Assembly (NCBI RefSeq): GCF_001303895.1
Contig: NZ_LJSD01000011.1
Coordinates: 372,001-436,000, forward strand
Direction: 5' to 3'
Length of the DNA stretch: 64,000 nucleotides
Origin: Mesorhizobium sp. 1M-11
GTDB lineage: Bacteria; Pseudomonadota; Alphaproteobacteria; Rhizobiales; Rhizobiaceae
This document shows positions 26,219 through 35,102 of this stretch, in pieces (the stretch's first letter is position 1; each line of letters opens with the position of its first letter). The notes beneath the pieces are model-generated. The model did not search any database. It was not told where the DNA came from and saw nothing but the letters and a program-made list of their open reading frames with translations. The position numbers and the translations under genes were made by a program.

Positions 26219-27391
26219 TTGAACGGCCGCACGCGACAGTTCTTCCGCATGACAACGCTGGCAGCGGGCCTGGCGGCGGTGACGGGTGTGGCCGCGGCAT
26301 CTGACTTTTCCGAGCCATGGAAAAAAGAAGACCGCGCGCTTGTCATCGACGCTTATGAATACAATCCCATCAACTGGAATGCGCTTGCTTCCGACAAGCG
26401 CATTGTCGGCTTCATCAACAAAGCCTCGGACGGCATACCACCACCTTACTCCTGCAACGGAACAGAAACCGAGCAGCGGCTCTGCAAGGCCCTATGGAAG
26501 CGCCATGCCGTGACGCGCGAACTGTTCCAGACGCGCAAGGTGGTTGCGAAGGCACTGGGGTTGGAATGGGGAGCTTATCATCTCGCCCGTCCGGGCAATC
26601 CCGTCGAGCAAGCCGACAATTTCGTCGATTTCGTCGAACCGGGACCTGACGACCTGCTTGCGCTCGATATCGAAGACAACGACCCCGAGAAATGGATGTC
26701 GCTGGAGGACGCCGAAGAGTTCGTGCGGCAGGTGCACCGCCGTGTCGGCCGCTTCCCCATCCTCTACACAAATGAGGTCACGGCCAGCCATATCGCCGCC
26801 AACCGCTATCGCTACCGGCTCCTGTCCCGGCTGCCGCTCTGGTATGCGCGCTACAAGCCGGAGGTCGGCGCCAGCTTTCCCAAGGGCCACTGGAGCGGGT
26901 ATGCGCTTTGGCAATTCGCCGCGCAGGCCAATTGCGGCCGCCTCTCCTGTCCCTATCGCGCTGCAGGCACGCCCAACGACATCGACATCAATGTCGCGCC
27001 GATGAATGCGGCCGAACTGCGTAGCCAATGGCCCTTCGGCGCCCTCATCGACGTGCCAGTCGACTATCTGGCAAGTGTGCCGGTACCGCTGTCGCGGGAA
27101 GCCGGCATGCGCGGAGAACGCGTCACCTATGCCGCGGTCGCTGCGCCACCAACGTTGGACGAACTGGGGGCTGCGCTGAAGGCGCGCTGGGTTGCATTGC
27201 GCAACGCCTTCCGCCGTCCGCCTTTGCTGGTGGCCAAACAGATGCGCGGCATTGCCGGCTATGTAGCCGCTGTCCGGCAGAAAACTCAGGCTGTGCTGGT
27301 ATCGCAGGGCACGCCACCGCCTGGCATCGATCCTGTTGCAACAGGATCGATCAAGCCGGTCCGGGCCACCACCACTCTGGCAGACCGCTGA
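26219..27391 (+). CDS. Exported glycoside hydrolase family 25 (lysozyme-like) protein
   Basis: A 390-residue secreted protein. The N-terminus is a signal peptide (residues 1-27, cleavage near GVAAASD). A GH25 muramidase-like barrel covers residues about 40-270: VIDAYEYNPINW holds the first conserved Asp (D44), LLALDIEDND the D-x-E pair (D150, E152), and later LPLWYARYKP and ALWQFAAQANC are typical. The C-terminal 110 residues are unassigned and end in an Arg/Thr-rich tail. It would cleave peptidoglycan in the periplasm. The start is uncertain: TTG 26219 gives a basic n-region, ATG 26249 is the alternative. Confidence 0.85.
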   Translation: MNGRTRQFFRMTTLAAGLAAVTGVAAASDFSEPWKKEDRALVIDAYEYNPINWNALASDKRIVGFINKASDGIPPPYSCNGTETEQRLCKALWKRHAVTRELFQTRKVVAKALGLEWGAYHLARPGNPVEQADNFVDFVEPGPDDLLALDIEDNDPEKWMSLEDAEEFVRQVHRRVGRFPILYTNEVTASHIAANRYRYRLLSRLPLWYARYKPEVGASFPKGHWSGYALWQFAAQANCGRLSCPYRAAGTPNDIDINVAPMNAAELRSQWPFGALIDVPVDYLASVPVPLSREAGMRGERVTYAAVAAPPTLDELGAALKARWVALRNAFRRPPLLVAKQMRGIAGYVAAVRQKTQAVLVSQGTPPPGIDPVATGSIKPVRATTTLADR

Positions 27392-27396
27392 TCGTT

Positions 27397-27810
27397 CTAA
27401 CGGCGGATGGAGGTGTGCACCACCTCGCCGTCTTCCTTGATGAAATCACCAATGTCGGGATTGGCGAGCACTTCCAGCACACGCTCAGAAGGCCGGGCCA
27501 GGACGACGCCCTTTTTCGTCACCACGATCGGCCGGTTGATGAGGACTGGGTACTCCATCATGAAATTGAGGATTTCCTCGTCGCTGAAGCGCGGATCGTA
27601 GAGCCGCAACTCCGTATAGGGTGTATCCTTCTGGCGCAGCAGCTGCTTTGGCTTCATGCCCATGAGGCGGAGCAATTCAACCAGTCTGGCGCGCGACGGA
27701 GGCGTCTTCAGATATTCGATGATCTCGGGCTCCTCGCCGGAAGCGCGGATCATGGCCAGCGCGTTGCGCGAGGTGCCGCAGCCGGGATTGTGGTAGATGG
27801 TGACGCTCAT
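27397..27810 (-). CDS. arsC: Arsenate reductase (glutaredoxin), ArsC family
   Basis: A 137-residue ArsC with the catalytic cysteine C11 in [13 protein letters not shown] and the conserved RPIVVTKKG stretch with the substrate-binding arginine. It would reduce arsenate to arsenite with glutathione/glutaredoxin. The ATG overlaps the purD stop by 4 bases (ATGA), so it is translationally coupled to purD rather than placed in an ars operon. A housekeeping or alternative thiol-reductase role is therefore possible. Confidence 0.9.
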   Translation of the reverse strand: MSVTIYHNPGCGTSRNALAMIRASGEEPEIIEYLKTPPSRARLVELLRLMGMKPKQLLRQKDTPYTELRLYDPRFSDEEILNFMMEYPVLINRPIVVTKKGVVLARPSERVLEVLANPDIGDFIKEDGEVVHTSIRR

Positions 27811-29084
27811 CGCCCCTCTTCGCGCTCGACCGCACGCCAACCGATGTCACGGCGGCAGAAGCCCTGCGGCCAGTCGATACGGTCGACCGCGGCATAGGCG
27901 CGCTTTTGCGCCTCGCCCACCGTACGGCCGGTGGCCGAGACATTGAGTACGCGCCCGCCATTGGCAACCAAGGCGCCCGCATTGACCGCAGTGCCGGCAT
28001 GGAAAACCTCGGCGCCCTCGGCGCGAGCCGCATCGATGCCGCGAATGACCGATCCCTTTTCCGGCGCGCCTGGATACCCGGCCGCCGCCATCACCACGGT
28101 AAGCGCTGCCTCGTCCAGCCAGCGCACCGACATGTGACCGAGCTGACCATCAGCGGCGGCATTCAGCAGCACGAGCAGATCGTCCTTCAGCCGCATCATC
28201 AGCACCTGGCATTCGGGATCGCCGAAGCGGGTGTTGTATTCGATCAGCCTGGGTCCCTGGTCGGTGATCATCAGCCCGGCAAAGAGCACACCCGCGAAAG
28301 GCGAACCGAGTTCGGCCATGCCGCGCATGGTCGGTTCGATGATTTCGCGCATGGTGCGATCGACCATTTCAGGCGTCATCACGGGGGCCGGCGAATAAGC
28401 GCCCATGCCGCCGGTGTTGGGGCCGACATCGCCGTCGCCGACGCGCTTGTGATCCTGCGCTGTTCCAAAGGGCAGCGCCGTCGTGCCATCGCACAGGCAG
28501 AAGAAACTGGCCTCCTCACCGGTCATGAACTCCTCGACAACCACTTCGGCGCCAGCACTGCCGAAAGAGCCGTCAAAACAGGCGCTCAGCGCGTCCAGCG
28601 CCTCCGGCAGCGTCATAGCAACCGTAACGCCTTTGCCCGCAGCCAACCCGTCGGCCTTGATGACGATCGGCGCCCCGACCTTTTCGACATAGGCGCGCGC
28701 TGCCGCCAGATTGTCGAAACGACCATAAGCGGCGGTCGGGATGTTGAAGCGGGCGCACAGATCCTTGGTGAAGCCCTTCGATCCCTCCAGCCGCGCCGCC
28801 GCCTTGGATGGCCCGAAAACGCGGATGCCGGCGGCGCGCAGATCATCGCCGATACCGGCGACCAACGGCGCTTCCGGACCGACAACGACGAGATCGATCT
28901 TCATGTCGCGGCAGAAGGCGGCAACAGCAGCATGGTTGGCGATGTCGAGCGCGACGAGCTCCGCCTGTTCGGCAATGCCTGGATTGCCAGGCGCAGCATA
29001 AAGCTTGGTGAGCAAAGGCGAGGCAGCGAGCTTCCAGGCCAGCGCATGTTCGCGCCCACCGGAACCGAGGAGAAGAACATTCAT
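27807..29084 (-). CDS. purD: Phosphoribosylamine-glycine ligase
   Basis: A 425-residue ATP-grasp enzyme joining phosphoribosylamine and glycine in the second step of de novo purine synthesis. It begins [19 protein letters not shown] and shows the ATP-grasp segments [16 protein letters not shown] and [19 protein letters not shown] upstream supports the ATG at 29084. It heads a two-gene unit with arsC. Confidence 0.97.
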   Translation of the reverse strand: MNVLLLGSGGREHALAWKLAASPLLTKLYAAPGNPGIAEQAELVALDIANHAAVAAFCRDMKIDLVVVGPEAPLVAGIGDDLRAAGIRVFGPSKAAARLEGSKGFTKDLCARFNIPTAAYGRFDNLAAARAYVEKVGAPIVIKADGLAAGKGVTVAMTLPEALDALSACFDGSFGSAGAEVVVEEFMTGEEASFFCLCDGTTALPFGTAQDHKRVGDGDVGPNTGGMGAYSPAPVMTPEMVDRTMREIIEPTMRGMAELGSPFAGVLFAGLMITDQGPRLIEYNTRFGDPECQVLMMRLKDDLLVLLNAAADGQLGHMSVRWLDEAALTVVMAAAGYPGAPEKGSVIRGIDAARAEGAEVFHAGTAVNAGALVANGGRVLNVSATGRTVGEAQKRAYAAVDRIDWPQGFCRRDIGWRAVEREEGR

Positions 29085-29299
29085 GTCGGAAACCTCGCCC
29101 ATCCGTATAGCCAGCTCTGGCTATTGGCGATGACGCGACAGGTCAAGGCGAGATCACCCATATCAACCGCTACGGCATTGCGGGCTGGCAGACGGCTGCC
29201 TATCTGCGACCCGAAGAGTCTTTGATCCTTGTCCGAAAAGTTTTCAACTTTTTGCTTCGCTGACCTTCGGTTCGGGGCCAAGCTGCTGCAGGATTTGTC

Positions 29300-29839
29300 A
29301 TGACCGTCACCATCGAACGCGCCGCCCCCCTCCTCTTCGACGCAGCCGGCAAAGCCGACTTCAGCTTCGAGGTCGATGCCTATCTGGAACCCGCTTTCGA
29401 CACACCGGTCTGCGAATGGCAGCGCATCACGACTGAGCCCTATGTGAAAAGCTACGGCAAGACCGACGAAGACGCCGGAGAATGGGACGAGGACAGCGCT
29501 TTGTTCGTCGCCATGCTGGACGACGCGCCCATCGGGCGGCTTTCCGTCACTCGCAACTGGAACGGCTATGGCTTGCTCGACCATTTCGGTGTCGACCGCC
29601 CGCACAGAGCTGCCGGCATCGGAAGCCGATTGCTCGACCGCGCCAAAGGTTGGGCGCGGGAGCAAGGCCTGCCAGGGCTTTCGCTGGAAACCCAGAACAA
29701 CAATCTCACCGCGTGCCGCTTCTATGAACGGCAGGGTTTCCAGCTCGGCGGCATCGACCGCTTCTTCTATCGCGGACTTCATCCCGGCACCCGCGAGATC
29801 GCGCTGTTCTGGTACCTGCCGTTCGCGCCACAAATCTGA
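29300..29839 (+). CDS. GNAT family N-acetyltransferase
   Basis: A 179-residue acetyltransferase. The acetyl-CoA motif is HRAAGIGSRLLDRAKGWARE, followed by LSLETQNNNLTACRFYERQGF, where the N-T-A-C-R-F-Y-E-R-G pattern is the GNAT motif B region. An acidic N-terminal part includes a DEDAGEWDED segment. The substrate is unknown. It is followed by ubiA after 57 bases on the same strand. Confidence 0.9.
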   Translation: MTVTIERAAPLLFDAAGKADFSFEVDAYLEPAFDTPVCEWQRITTEPYVKSYGKTDEDAGEWDEDSALFVAMLDDAPIGRLSVTRNWNGYGLLDHFGVDRPHRAAGIGSRLLDRAKGWAREQGLPGLSLETQNNNLTACRFYERQGFQLGGIDRFFYRGLHPGTREIALFWYLPFAPQI

Positions 29840-29896
29840 GCTGGCGGGACACCATGTCTGCTTGACGCCCACGCCGCGGCCTGCCACTCCAAGCCC

Positions 29897-30880
29897 ATGG
29901 AAACCATACAGTCGAAATCGGCCCAGGGACGTGTCGCCGACGCGCCGAGCGGGCACTGGGTCTATCGCGTGCTGCCGCGCTGGCTATGGCCCTATGCGCA
30001 GCTCGCGCGCTGGGACCGGCCGATTGGCTGGCAACTGCTCCTGTGGCCATGCTTGTGGTCGGCCGCACTTGCAGCCAGCGCCTATGCCCGGCCCGAAGAC
30101 AGCCTGCTTTCGCTGCTGCCCCTGCCCTCGACGCTGATCCTGTTCCTGCTCGGTGCGATCGCCATGCGCGGCGCCGGCTGCACCTACAACGATCTCGTCG
30201 ACCACGACATCGACAATCAGGTGGAGCGCACCCGCTCACGCCCGCTGCCATCCGGCAAGGTCAGCCGCAGGCAGGCCCGGACCTTCCTCATCCTGCAAGC
30301 TCTCGTCGGGCTGGTGGTGCTCGTCCAGTTCAACGGCTTCGCCATCCTGCTCGGCATCTGCTCGCTCGCGGTCGTGGCGATCTATCCATTCATGAAGCGC
30401 TTCACCAACTGGCCGCAGTTCGGGCTCGGCCTCGCTTTCTCGTGGGGCGCGCTGATGGGCTGGGCAAGCGAGTTCGCCGATCTCGATGCACCGGCCTTCC
30501 TGCTTTATATCGGCTCGATCCTCTGGGTGATCGGTTACGACACCATCTATGCCCACCAGGACAAGGAAGACGACGCCATCGTCGGCGTGCGCTCCACCGC
30601 CCGCCTTTTCGGCGAACACACCAAGTCCTGGCTAGCCGGTCTCTATGCCGGCGCGCTGATGTGCTTCGCCGTTGCCTTTGCCTCGGCGCAGGCGCCAGTC
30701 GTGGCGCTGGCGGGCTTGATCGCCGCCGGCGCGCACATGGCCAGGCAGATCGTGACGCTGGACATCGACAATCCGGAGCAGTGCCTCAAGCTGTTCAGAT
30801 CGAACAACCAGGTCGGCTGGCTGATCTTCATCGGCCTGATCGGCGGAGCTGTCTGGGTAGCGGTGAAGCCGCTGCTCTAG
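29897..30880 (+). CDS. ubiA: 4-hydroxybenzoate polyprenyltransferase
   Basis: A 327-residue integral membrane prenyltransferase with about nine helices. It attaches the polyprenyl chain to 4-hydroxybenzoate in ubiquinone synthesis. The two Mg-diphosphate Asp-rich motifs are N98-D-L-V-D102 (TYNDLVDHDIDNQVERTRS) and YDTIYAHQDKEDD. Its partners in this window are the polyprenyl diphosphate synthase at 40.8 kb and the MEP-pathway enzymes Dxs and IspE. Confidence 0.96.
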   Translation: METIQSKSAQGRVADAPSGHWVYRVLPRWLWPYAQLARWDRPIGWQLLLWPCLWSAALAASAYARPEDSLLSLLPLPSTLILFLLGAIAMRGAGCTYNDLVDHDIDNQVERTRSRPLPSGKVSRRQARTFLILQALVGLVVLVQFNGFAILLGICSLAVVAIYPFMKRFTNWPQFGLGLAFSWGALMGWASEFADLDAPAFLLYIGSILWVIGYDTIYAHQDKEDDAIVGVRSTARLFGEHTKSWLAGLYAGALMCFAVAFASAQAPVVALAGLIAAGAHMARQIVTLDIDNPEQCLKLFRSNNQVGWLIFIGLIGGAVWVAVKPLL

Positions 30881-30891
30881 GCGACTTCTTT

Positions 30892-31458
30892 CTACTCTCG
30901 CGCGATAATCTCCTCGCCGCCGATGACCAGCCTGAGGCCGAGGTCGCCGGTGCGGCGGCGGGCCAGGAAGCGTGGGCGGCGGGTTGTGGAAATGCGACCC
31001 TTGCGGCGTGCGCGCGGCGGCTGCGTCTTGATCGCAGCACCGAGCGACTCTTCCAGCGTACGGGCGACGCCGTCCGCCTCGACCAGCAGCATCGGCAGGC
31101 CGAACGCTTCCGCCCAGGCACGCCAGTCGGCAGCGATGTCGTCGAGGTCGTCGGCAACCAGCAGCGGTACCGACAACATCGGATCCGTGTGCAGCAGTTC
31201 CAGCGTCACCGTGACATTGCCGTCCTCGTCCTCCATGGCGCGTGCGGCAACGCCGCTGAACGCCTTGGCCGGGAGGGCGATAACGACGGGCATGCCACTC
31301 ATCTGCAGCTTGCGGCGCATGATAGCGCCGCGCCGATCGATGGTGAGGGTGATGTCGCCAGAATCGTCGCGGGCGGCGTAGCTCACCACCTGCGGCAGGC
31401 GAAACGGGTCGAGGCGCATGTTGCGCCCAGCCCAGACTGGCTTCAGTCCGGTGTTCAT
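30892..31458 (-). CDS. DUF6101 family protein
   Basis: A 188-residue soluble protein matching the rhizobial family now labelled DUF6101: N-terminal GLKPVWAGRNMRLDPFRLPQ, a beta-rich core with RGAIMRRKLQMSGMPV, and a basic Arg-rich C-terminal stretch (PRARRKGRISTTRRPRF). The function is unknown. It converges on ubiA with an 11-base gap. The 181 bases upstream hold no gene that I can identify. Confidence 0.8.
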   Translation of the reverse strand: MNTGLKPVWAGRNMRLDPFRLPQVVSYAARDDSGDITLTIDRRGAIMRRKLQMSGMPVVIALPAKAFSGVAARAMEDEDGNVTVTLELLHTDPMLSVPLLVADDLDDIAADWRAWAEAFGLPMLLVEADGVARTLEESLGAAIKTQPPRARRKGRISTTRRPRFLARRRTGDLGLRLVIGGEEIIARE

Positions 31459-31639
31459 GGATGCCTTCCTGTCTCTCCTGAGAGCCGGGTATCCCGGTCT
31501 TCTCCGTGCGGGTTTTCCCGCCTCGTTATGGGGAAAGACTAGCGGCGGCTCCTTACCGGCCCGCTTAAAAAAGTCGGTTAAATTTTGCTGATCTTCCAGA
31601 TGGTTATCGGAATCCCACCAGCGGGGACTTTCGAAACGA

Positions 31640-33064
31640 TCAGATAACCTTACCAGGATTCATGATTCCGGCGGGATCGAAAGCAGTCTTCACCCGGCGC
31701 ATCAGGTCGATGGCCATCGGCGGCGCCGTAGCGATCAGTTCGTCGCGCTTCAACTGGCCGATGCCGTGCTCAGCCGAGATGGAGCCGTTCAGCGAGCGCA
31801 CGACATCGTGCACGGCCTTGTTCATGGGGCGGTAGAGATCGAGGAAGGTCTTGTCGTCGCCATCGACAGGCCGGGAAATGTTGTAGTGCAGGTTGCCGTC
31901 GCCCATATGACCGAAGCAGACGACACGGGCGCCTGCACTGACCGAGGCCACAGCCTTGGCGGCGCTTTCGATGAACGTAGGGACCGCGGCGATCGGCACG
32001 GAAATGTCGTGCTTGATCGAAGCGCCTTCGGCCTTCTGCGTTTCCGGCAGCGTTTCACGGAAGTTCCAGAAGGCATCGGCCTGGCCAAGGCTAGCGGCAA
32101 TCACCGCGTCATCCGCAAGGCCTTTTTCCAGCCCCTCCGACAGGATGTCCTCGATCAGCGCCCTGGCGTCCTCGGCAGAGCGGCCGGAGGAAACCTGCAT
32201 CAACACATACCAGGGCCAGTCATCGGCTAACGGGCGGATCACACCGGCGCCGTGGCGCAGCGTGAAATCGTAAGGTGTCCTGGCGATCAGCTCGAAGGCA
32301 GTCAGCGCCGGGCCGGCGCGATCTTCCGCCAGATTGAAAAGATCGAGAGCTGCTTGCGGCGACGACAGGCCGACAAAAGCGACTTCGCGCCCCTTCGGCT
32401 TCGGAAACAGCTTCATGACGGCGGCGGTGATGACACCCAGCGTGCCTTCGGCACCAACGAACAGGTTCTTCAGATCGTAACCGGTATTGTCCTTCTTCAA
32501 TTTGCGCAGATCGTCGAAGACCTCGCCGGTCGGCAGCACGACCTCGACGCCGAGGCAAAGCTCGCGCGTGTTGCCGTAGGCGAGAACGCCCGTGCCGCCG
32601 GCATTCGAAGAAAGGTTGCCGCCGATCTGACATGACCCCTGGGCGGCCAGCGACAGCGGAAACAGCCGGTCGGCGGCATCGGCCGCTTCCTGCAGCGTCT
32701 GCAGGATGACGCCGGCTTCGACAGTTGCCGTGTTCGACTGCACGTCGATCTCACGAATGCGGTTCAGCCTCGACAGCGAAAGCACGATCTGATGTCCGGA
32801 AGCATCCGGCACCTGCGCGCCGACCAAGCCGGTATTGCCGCTCTGCGGCACGATCGGAGTGCGCGTTTCGGTGGCAAGCCGCAGGATACGGCTGACTTCC
32901 TCGACGCTGCCGGGCCGCAGCACCAGTGGGGTGTGGCCATGCCACAGCCCACGCCGCTCGATCAGGTAAGGAGCGATGTCGGCCTGATCGCGCAACGCAT
33001 ATCTGTCGCCAACGATATCGGCAAAGCGCTGGAGAAGGTCAGGCGAAAGATCGGTGTCGGTCAT
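31640..33064 (-). CDS. FAD-binding oxidoreductase (D-lactate/D-2-hydroxyglutarate dehydrogenase type)
   Basis: A 474-residue flavoprotein with an N-terminal FAD_binding_4 domain (PLVLRPGSVEEVSRILRLA and the PQSGNTGLVGAQ stretch) and a C-terminal FAD-oxidase domain ending in ISAEHGIGQLKRDEL and FDPAGIMNPGKV. FGHMGDGNLHYNI is the conserved metal/substrate region of D-2-hydroxyacid dehydrogenases of this family. Substrate undecided among D-lactate, D-2-hydroxyglutarate and glycolate. The ATG at 33064 is preferred to a TTG two codons upstream. The Sua5-type gene lies just upstream, 9 bases away. Confidence 0.9.
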   Translation of the reverse strand: MTDTDLSPDLLQRFADIVGDRYALRDQADIAPYLIERRGLWHGHTPLVLRPGSVEEVSRILRLATETRTPIVPQSGNTGLVGAQVPDASGHQIVLSLSRLNRIREIDVQSNTATVEAGVILQTLQEAADAADRLFPLSLAAQGSCQIGGNLSSNAGGTGVLAYGNTRELCLGVEVVLPTGEVFDDLRKLKKDNTGYDLKNLFVGAEGTLGVITAAVMKLFPKPKGREVAFVGLSSPQAALDLFNLAEDRAGPALTAFELIARTPYDFTLRHGAGVIRPLADDWPWYVLMQVSSGRSAEDARALIEDILSEGLEKGLADDAVIAASLGQADAFWNFRETLPETQKAEGASIKHDISVPIAAVPTFIESAAKAVASVSAGARVVCFGHMGDGNLHYNISRPVDGDDKTFLDLYRPMNKAVHDVVRSLNGSISAEHGIGQLKRDELIATAPPMAIDLMRRVKTAFDPAGIMNPGKVI

Positions 33065-33073
33065 GGCCAAGGA

Positions 33074-34045
33074 CTAGGTCTCCACGAGAGGTTTGTCACG
33101 CGGTGCTGCGGCGCGCGCAAGCCGATCGTTGATCGCCTCGCCGAGCCCATCCTGAGGCACCGGTTCGACGGCAATGACCGCAGCGCCCGAGCGGTCGAGT
33201 GCCTGCATGAAAGAGAACAGATTGGCTGCCGCTTCGGTGAGATCGCCACGCTCCGACAGGTTTTTCACGGCAACGGCATCTTGCCAGCCTGCGGTGCGTT
33301 TCGGGCCAAAGGCAAGCAGCGCCTCACCTTTCACTATCCTCTCGACGCTGAGCCGCATTGCCGCGCCCGGCGCATAGTGCGAGGCCAGCATGCCCGGAGC
33401 CTGGATGCCCACGGCACCGCGCAGGAGCAGAACACCAGCAACGGCCTCGATGTCGGTCGCAGCGATACCGCCGGGACGCAGGAGGCGCAGGCCTCCCTGC
33501 TCCACCTTGACGATGGTCGATTCCAGCCCGACGGGCGTTGCGCCGCCGTCGACGACAAGCTTTATGCGGGCACCCAGATCATCCGCCACCGCACGCGCGG
33601 TCGTGGCGCTGATCCTGCCCGACGAATTGGCCGACGGTGCTGCCAAGGGGCGACCGAGGCGACGAATCAGTTCGCCACCGAACCCCTTGGGCATACGCAG
33701 CGCGATCGTATCCAGACCGGCGCTTACCAGCGGGTGGATGCCGGCTTCCTGGCGCAACGGCAACACGAGGGTCAGTGGCCCCGGCCAGAAGGCTTCGGCC
33801 AGCCTGCGCGACAGCGGGTCGAAAATCGCGATACGCTCGGCCATCGCCATATCGGCGACATGGGCGATCAGCGGGTTGAAGCGCGGCCGGCCTTTGGCTT
33901 CGAAGATCCGGGCAACTGCCTGGCCGTTGGTGGCATCGCCGGCGAGGCCATAGACGGTCTCGGTCGGAATGGCGACGACCTCGCCGGCTTCAAGCAAAGC
34001 CAGCGCCGGTTCCAGCGCTTCAGGTGCGGGTATGATGTCGGCCAC
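33074..34045 (-). CDS. L-threonylcarbamoyladenylate synthase (Sua5 type)
   Basis: A 323-residue TsaC/Sua5 enzyme that makes threonylcarbamoyl-AMP for the t6A37 modification of ANN-decoding tRNAs. The YrdC domain is residues 1-200 (IPTETVYGLAGDATN, KGRPRFNPLIAHV, the SAN/SSG region) and a Sua5 C-terminal domain follows, as in archaeal and yeast Sua5. The start codon is GTG. It is followed after 9 bases by the FAD oxidoreductase gene. Confidence 0.94.
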   Translation of the reverse strand: MADIIPAPEALEPALALLEAGEVVAIPTETVYGLAGDATNGQAVARIFEAKGRPRFNPLIAHVADMAMAERIAIFDPLSRRLAEAFWPGPLTLVLPLRQEAGIHPLVSAGLDTIALRMPKGFGGELIRRLGRPLAAPSANSSGRISATTARAVADDLGARIKLVVDGGATPVGLESTIVKVEQGGLRLLRPGGIAATDIEAVAGVLLLRGAVGIQAPGMLASHYAPGAAMRLSVERIVKGEALLAFGPKRTAGWQDAVAVKNLSERGDLTEAAANLFSFMQALDRSGAAVIAVEPVPQDGLGEAINDRLARAAAPRDKPLVET

Positions 34046-34199
34046 GGTTACAACCTTATTGAAGCGGCTGCGTAATACGCTGCGCAGCCGTGGGCAAGCC
34101 TCAAGCGCGATCGCTAAAATGCCCGTGACCGCCGTAAGCCGGCATCAAGACGATTGCCCTAAAGTGCCGAATGGGAAAATCGGGCAAGGGGATATCTTC

Positions 34200-34622
34200 A
34201 TGCGTAGCATGGTGATGGCATTTTTCGGCCTGTGCATGGCAGGCACCGCACAGGCATCGTCACTGATCTATTTCAGCGATGTCGAACCGGCGTCGACACC
34301 TTCGGTGGTCGCGCCCGCAGCAGCCGGACAAAACGTGGATCCAAGTGTGCAATCGGCTGCCGGCCAGATGCGGGGCGCTTCAGTCATTCTGGCGGGTGAA
34401 GCCGAGATGCCGGTGACCCAAGAAAAGGTTTCGGCCATTCCGGATCGAAGCGGGCCGGCACGTGCGACGATGGTGATCCGCGATGGTGTGGTGGGCGCTG
34501 CATTGCCGCGCCACATGGCCAAGCCGGTGGTGGCAAACGGCAAACAACCGGCAACGGAAGTGTCCGCGAAAGCTGGAGAGGACGGCCTGGCGAAAGGATC
34601 GAAACCCGACACGGCGCGCTAA
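34200..34622 (+). CDS. Small exported protein of unknown function
   Basis: A 140-residue protein that I do not recognise. A signal peptide (MRSMVMAFFGLCMAGTAQA) is followed by a low-complexity Ala/Pro/Val-rich sequence without cysteines and a charged C-terminus. AAGGGG about 8 bases before the ATG supports the start. It is divergent from the Sua5-type gene and converges on the acidic protein gene, with a long hairpin between the two. Confidence 0.6.
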   Translation: MRSMVMAFFGLCMAGTAQASSLIYFSDVEPASTPSVVAPAAAGQNVDPSVQSAAGQMRGASVILAGEAEMPVTQEKVSAIPDRSGPARATMVIRDGVVGAALPRHMAKPVVANGKQPATEVSAKAGEDGLAKGSKPDTAR

Positions 34623-34633
34623 AAACCAGCCGT

Positions 34634-34673
34634 CCGCGCGGGCAGGACGGCAACAGCCGCCCTGCCCGCGCGG
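34634..34673. terminator. Bidirectional terminator-like hairpin
   Basis: CCGCGCGGGCAGG (34634-34646) pairs perfectly with CCTGCCCGCGCGG (34661-34673), 13 bases. It lies between two convergent genes, 12 bases after one stop and 10 after the other, with A-rich and T-rich flanks. Confidence 0.65.
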
Positions 34674-34683
34674 CAAAACCGGC

Positions 34684-34956
34684 TCAGGCCGCGGCCTTGG
34701 CTTCGTCTTCCTCGCCGTCGTCCTCATTGTCCGACTCTTCATCCTCGGCGGTCTCTTCACCATCCTCGGATTCATCTTCATCGTCGGACTCGTCTTCGGC
34801 TTCCTCGCCGTCGTCGTCCTGTTCGTCTTCGTCGTCCGAAAGCACGACCTCGTCATCATCACGGGCTTCGAGTTCGTATTCGGGAGTTGCTTCAAGCAGC
34901 GCCTCGTCAGAGGCCAGGGTGTCTTCAATCATTTCGGGTTCGGCAACGAATGTCAT
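34684..34956 (-). CDS. Highly acidic small protein of unknown function
   Basis: A 90-residue protein of which 48 residues are Asp or Glu and only two are basic. The C-terminal 60 residues are almost pure acidic low complexity (runs such as SDDEDEQDDDGEEAEDESDD). It is certainly intrinsically disordered and strongly negative; DNA mimicry, histone-like or cation binding are possible but unproven. GGAGG 5 bases before the ATG at 34956 is a strong translation signal. It lies downstream of the glyS terminator region on the same strand as glyS; its N-terminus, MTFVAEPEM, is unremarkable. Confidence 0.7.
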   Translation of the reverse strand: MTFVAEPEMIEDTLASDEALLEATPEYELEARDDDEVVLSDDEDEQDDDGEEAEDESDDEDESEDGEETAEDEESDNEDDGEEDEAKAAA

Positions 34957-35068
34957 GAAAGCCTCCGTGGAGTTCGAGTGAACACCCGATTTGTCCCACG
35001 TCGACATCATCGCCATATGACTGTAAGCCGGCTCGACCGGCTATTTCACAAGCCCCTGAAATAGTTCG

Positions 35069-35093
35069 TTGGAGCGCGTTTTAGGCGCTCCAA
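35069..35093 (-). terminator. Hairpin after glyS
   Basis: TTGGAGCGC and GCGCTCCAA form a perfect 9-base stem with a 7-base loop, 10 bases beyond the glyS stop. It probably ends the glyS transcript. The GGAGCG core also resembles module 2 of the mosaic repeats. Confidence 0.5.
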
Positions 35094-35102
35094 TTTCGGC
35101 GA

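Noticed and set aside
34697..34981. Ser-rich plus-strand frame opposite the acidic protein
   Set aside because: It is the reverse reading of Asp/Glu codons. The minus-strand frame has a strong GGAGG site and normal start, so this one is an artefact of composition.
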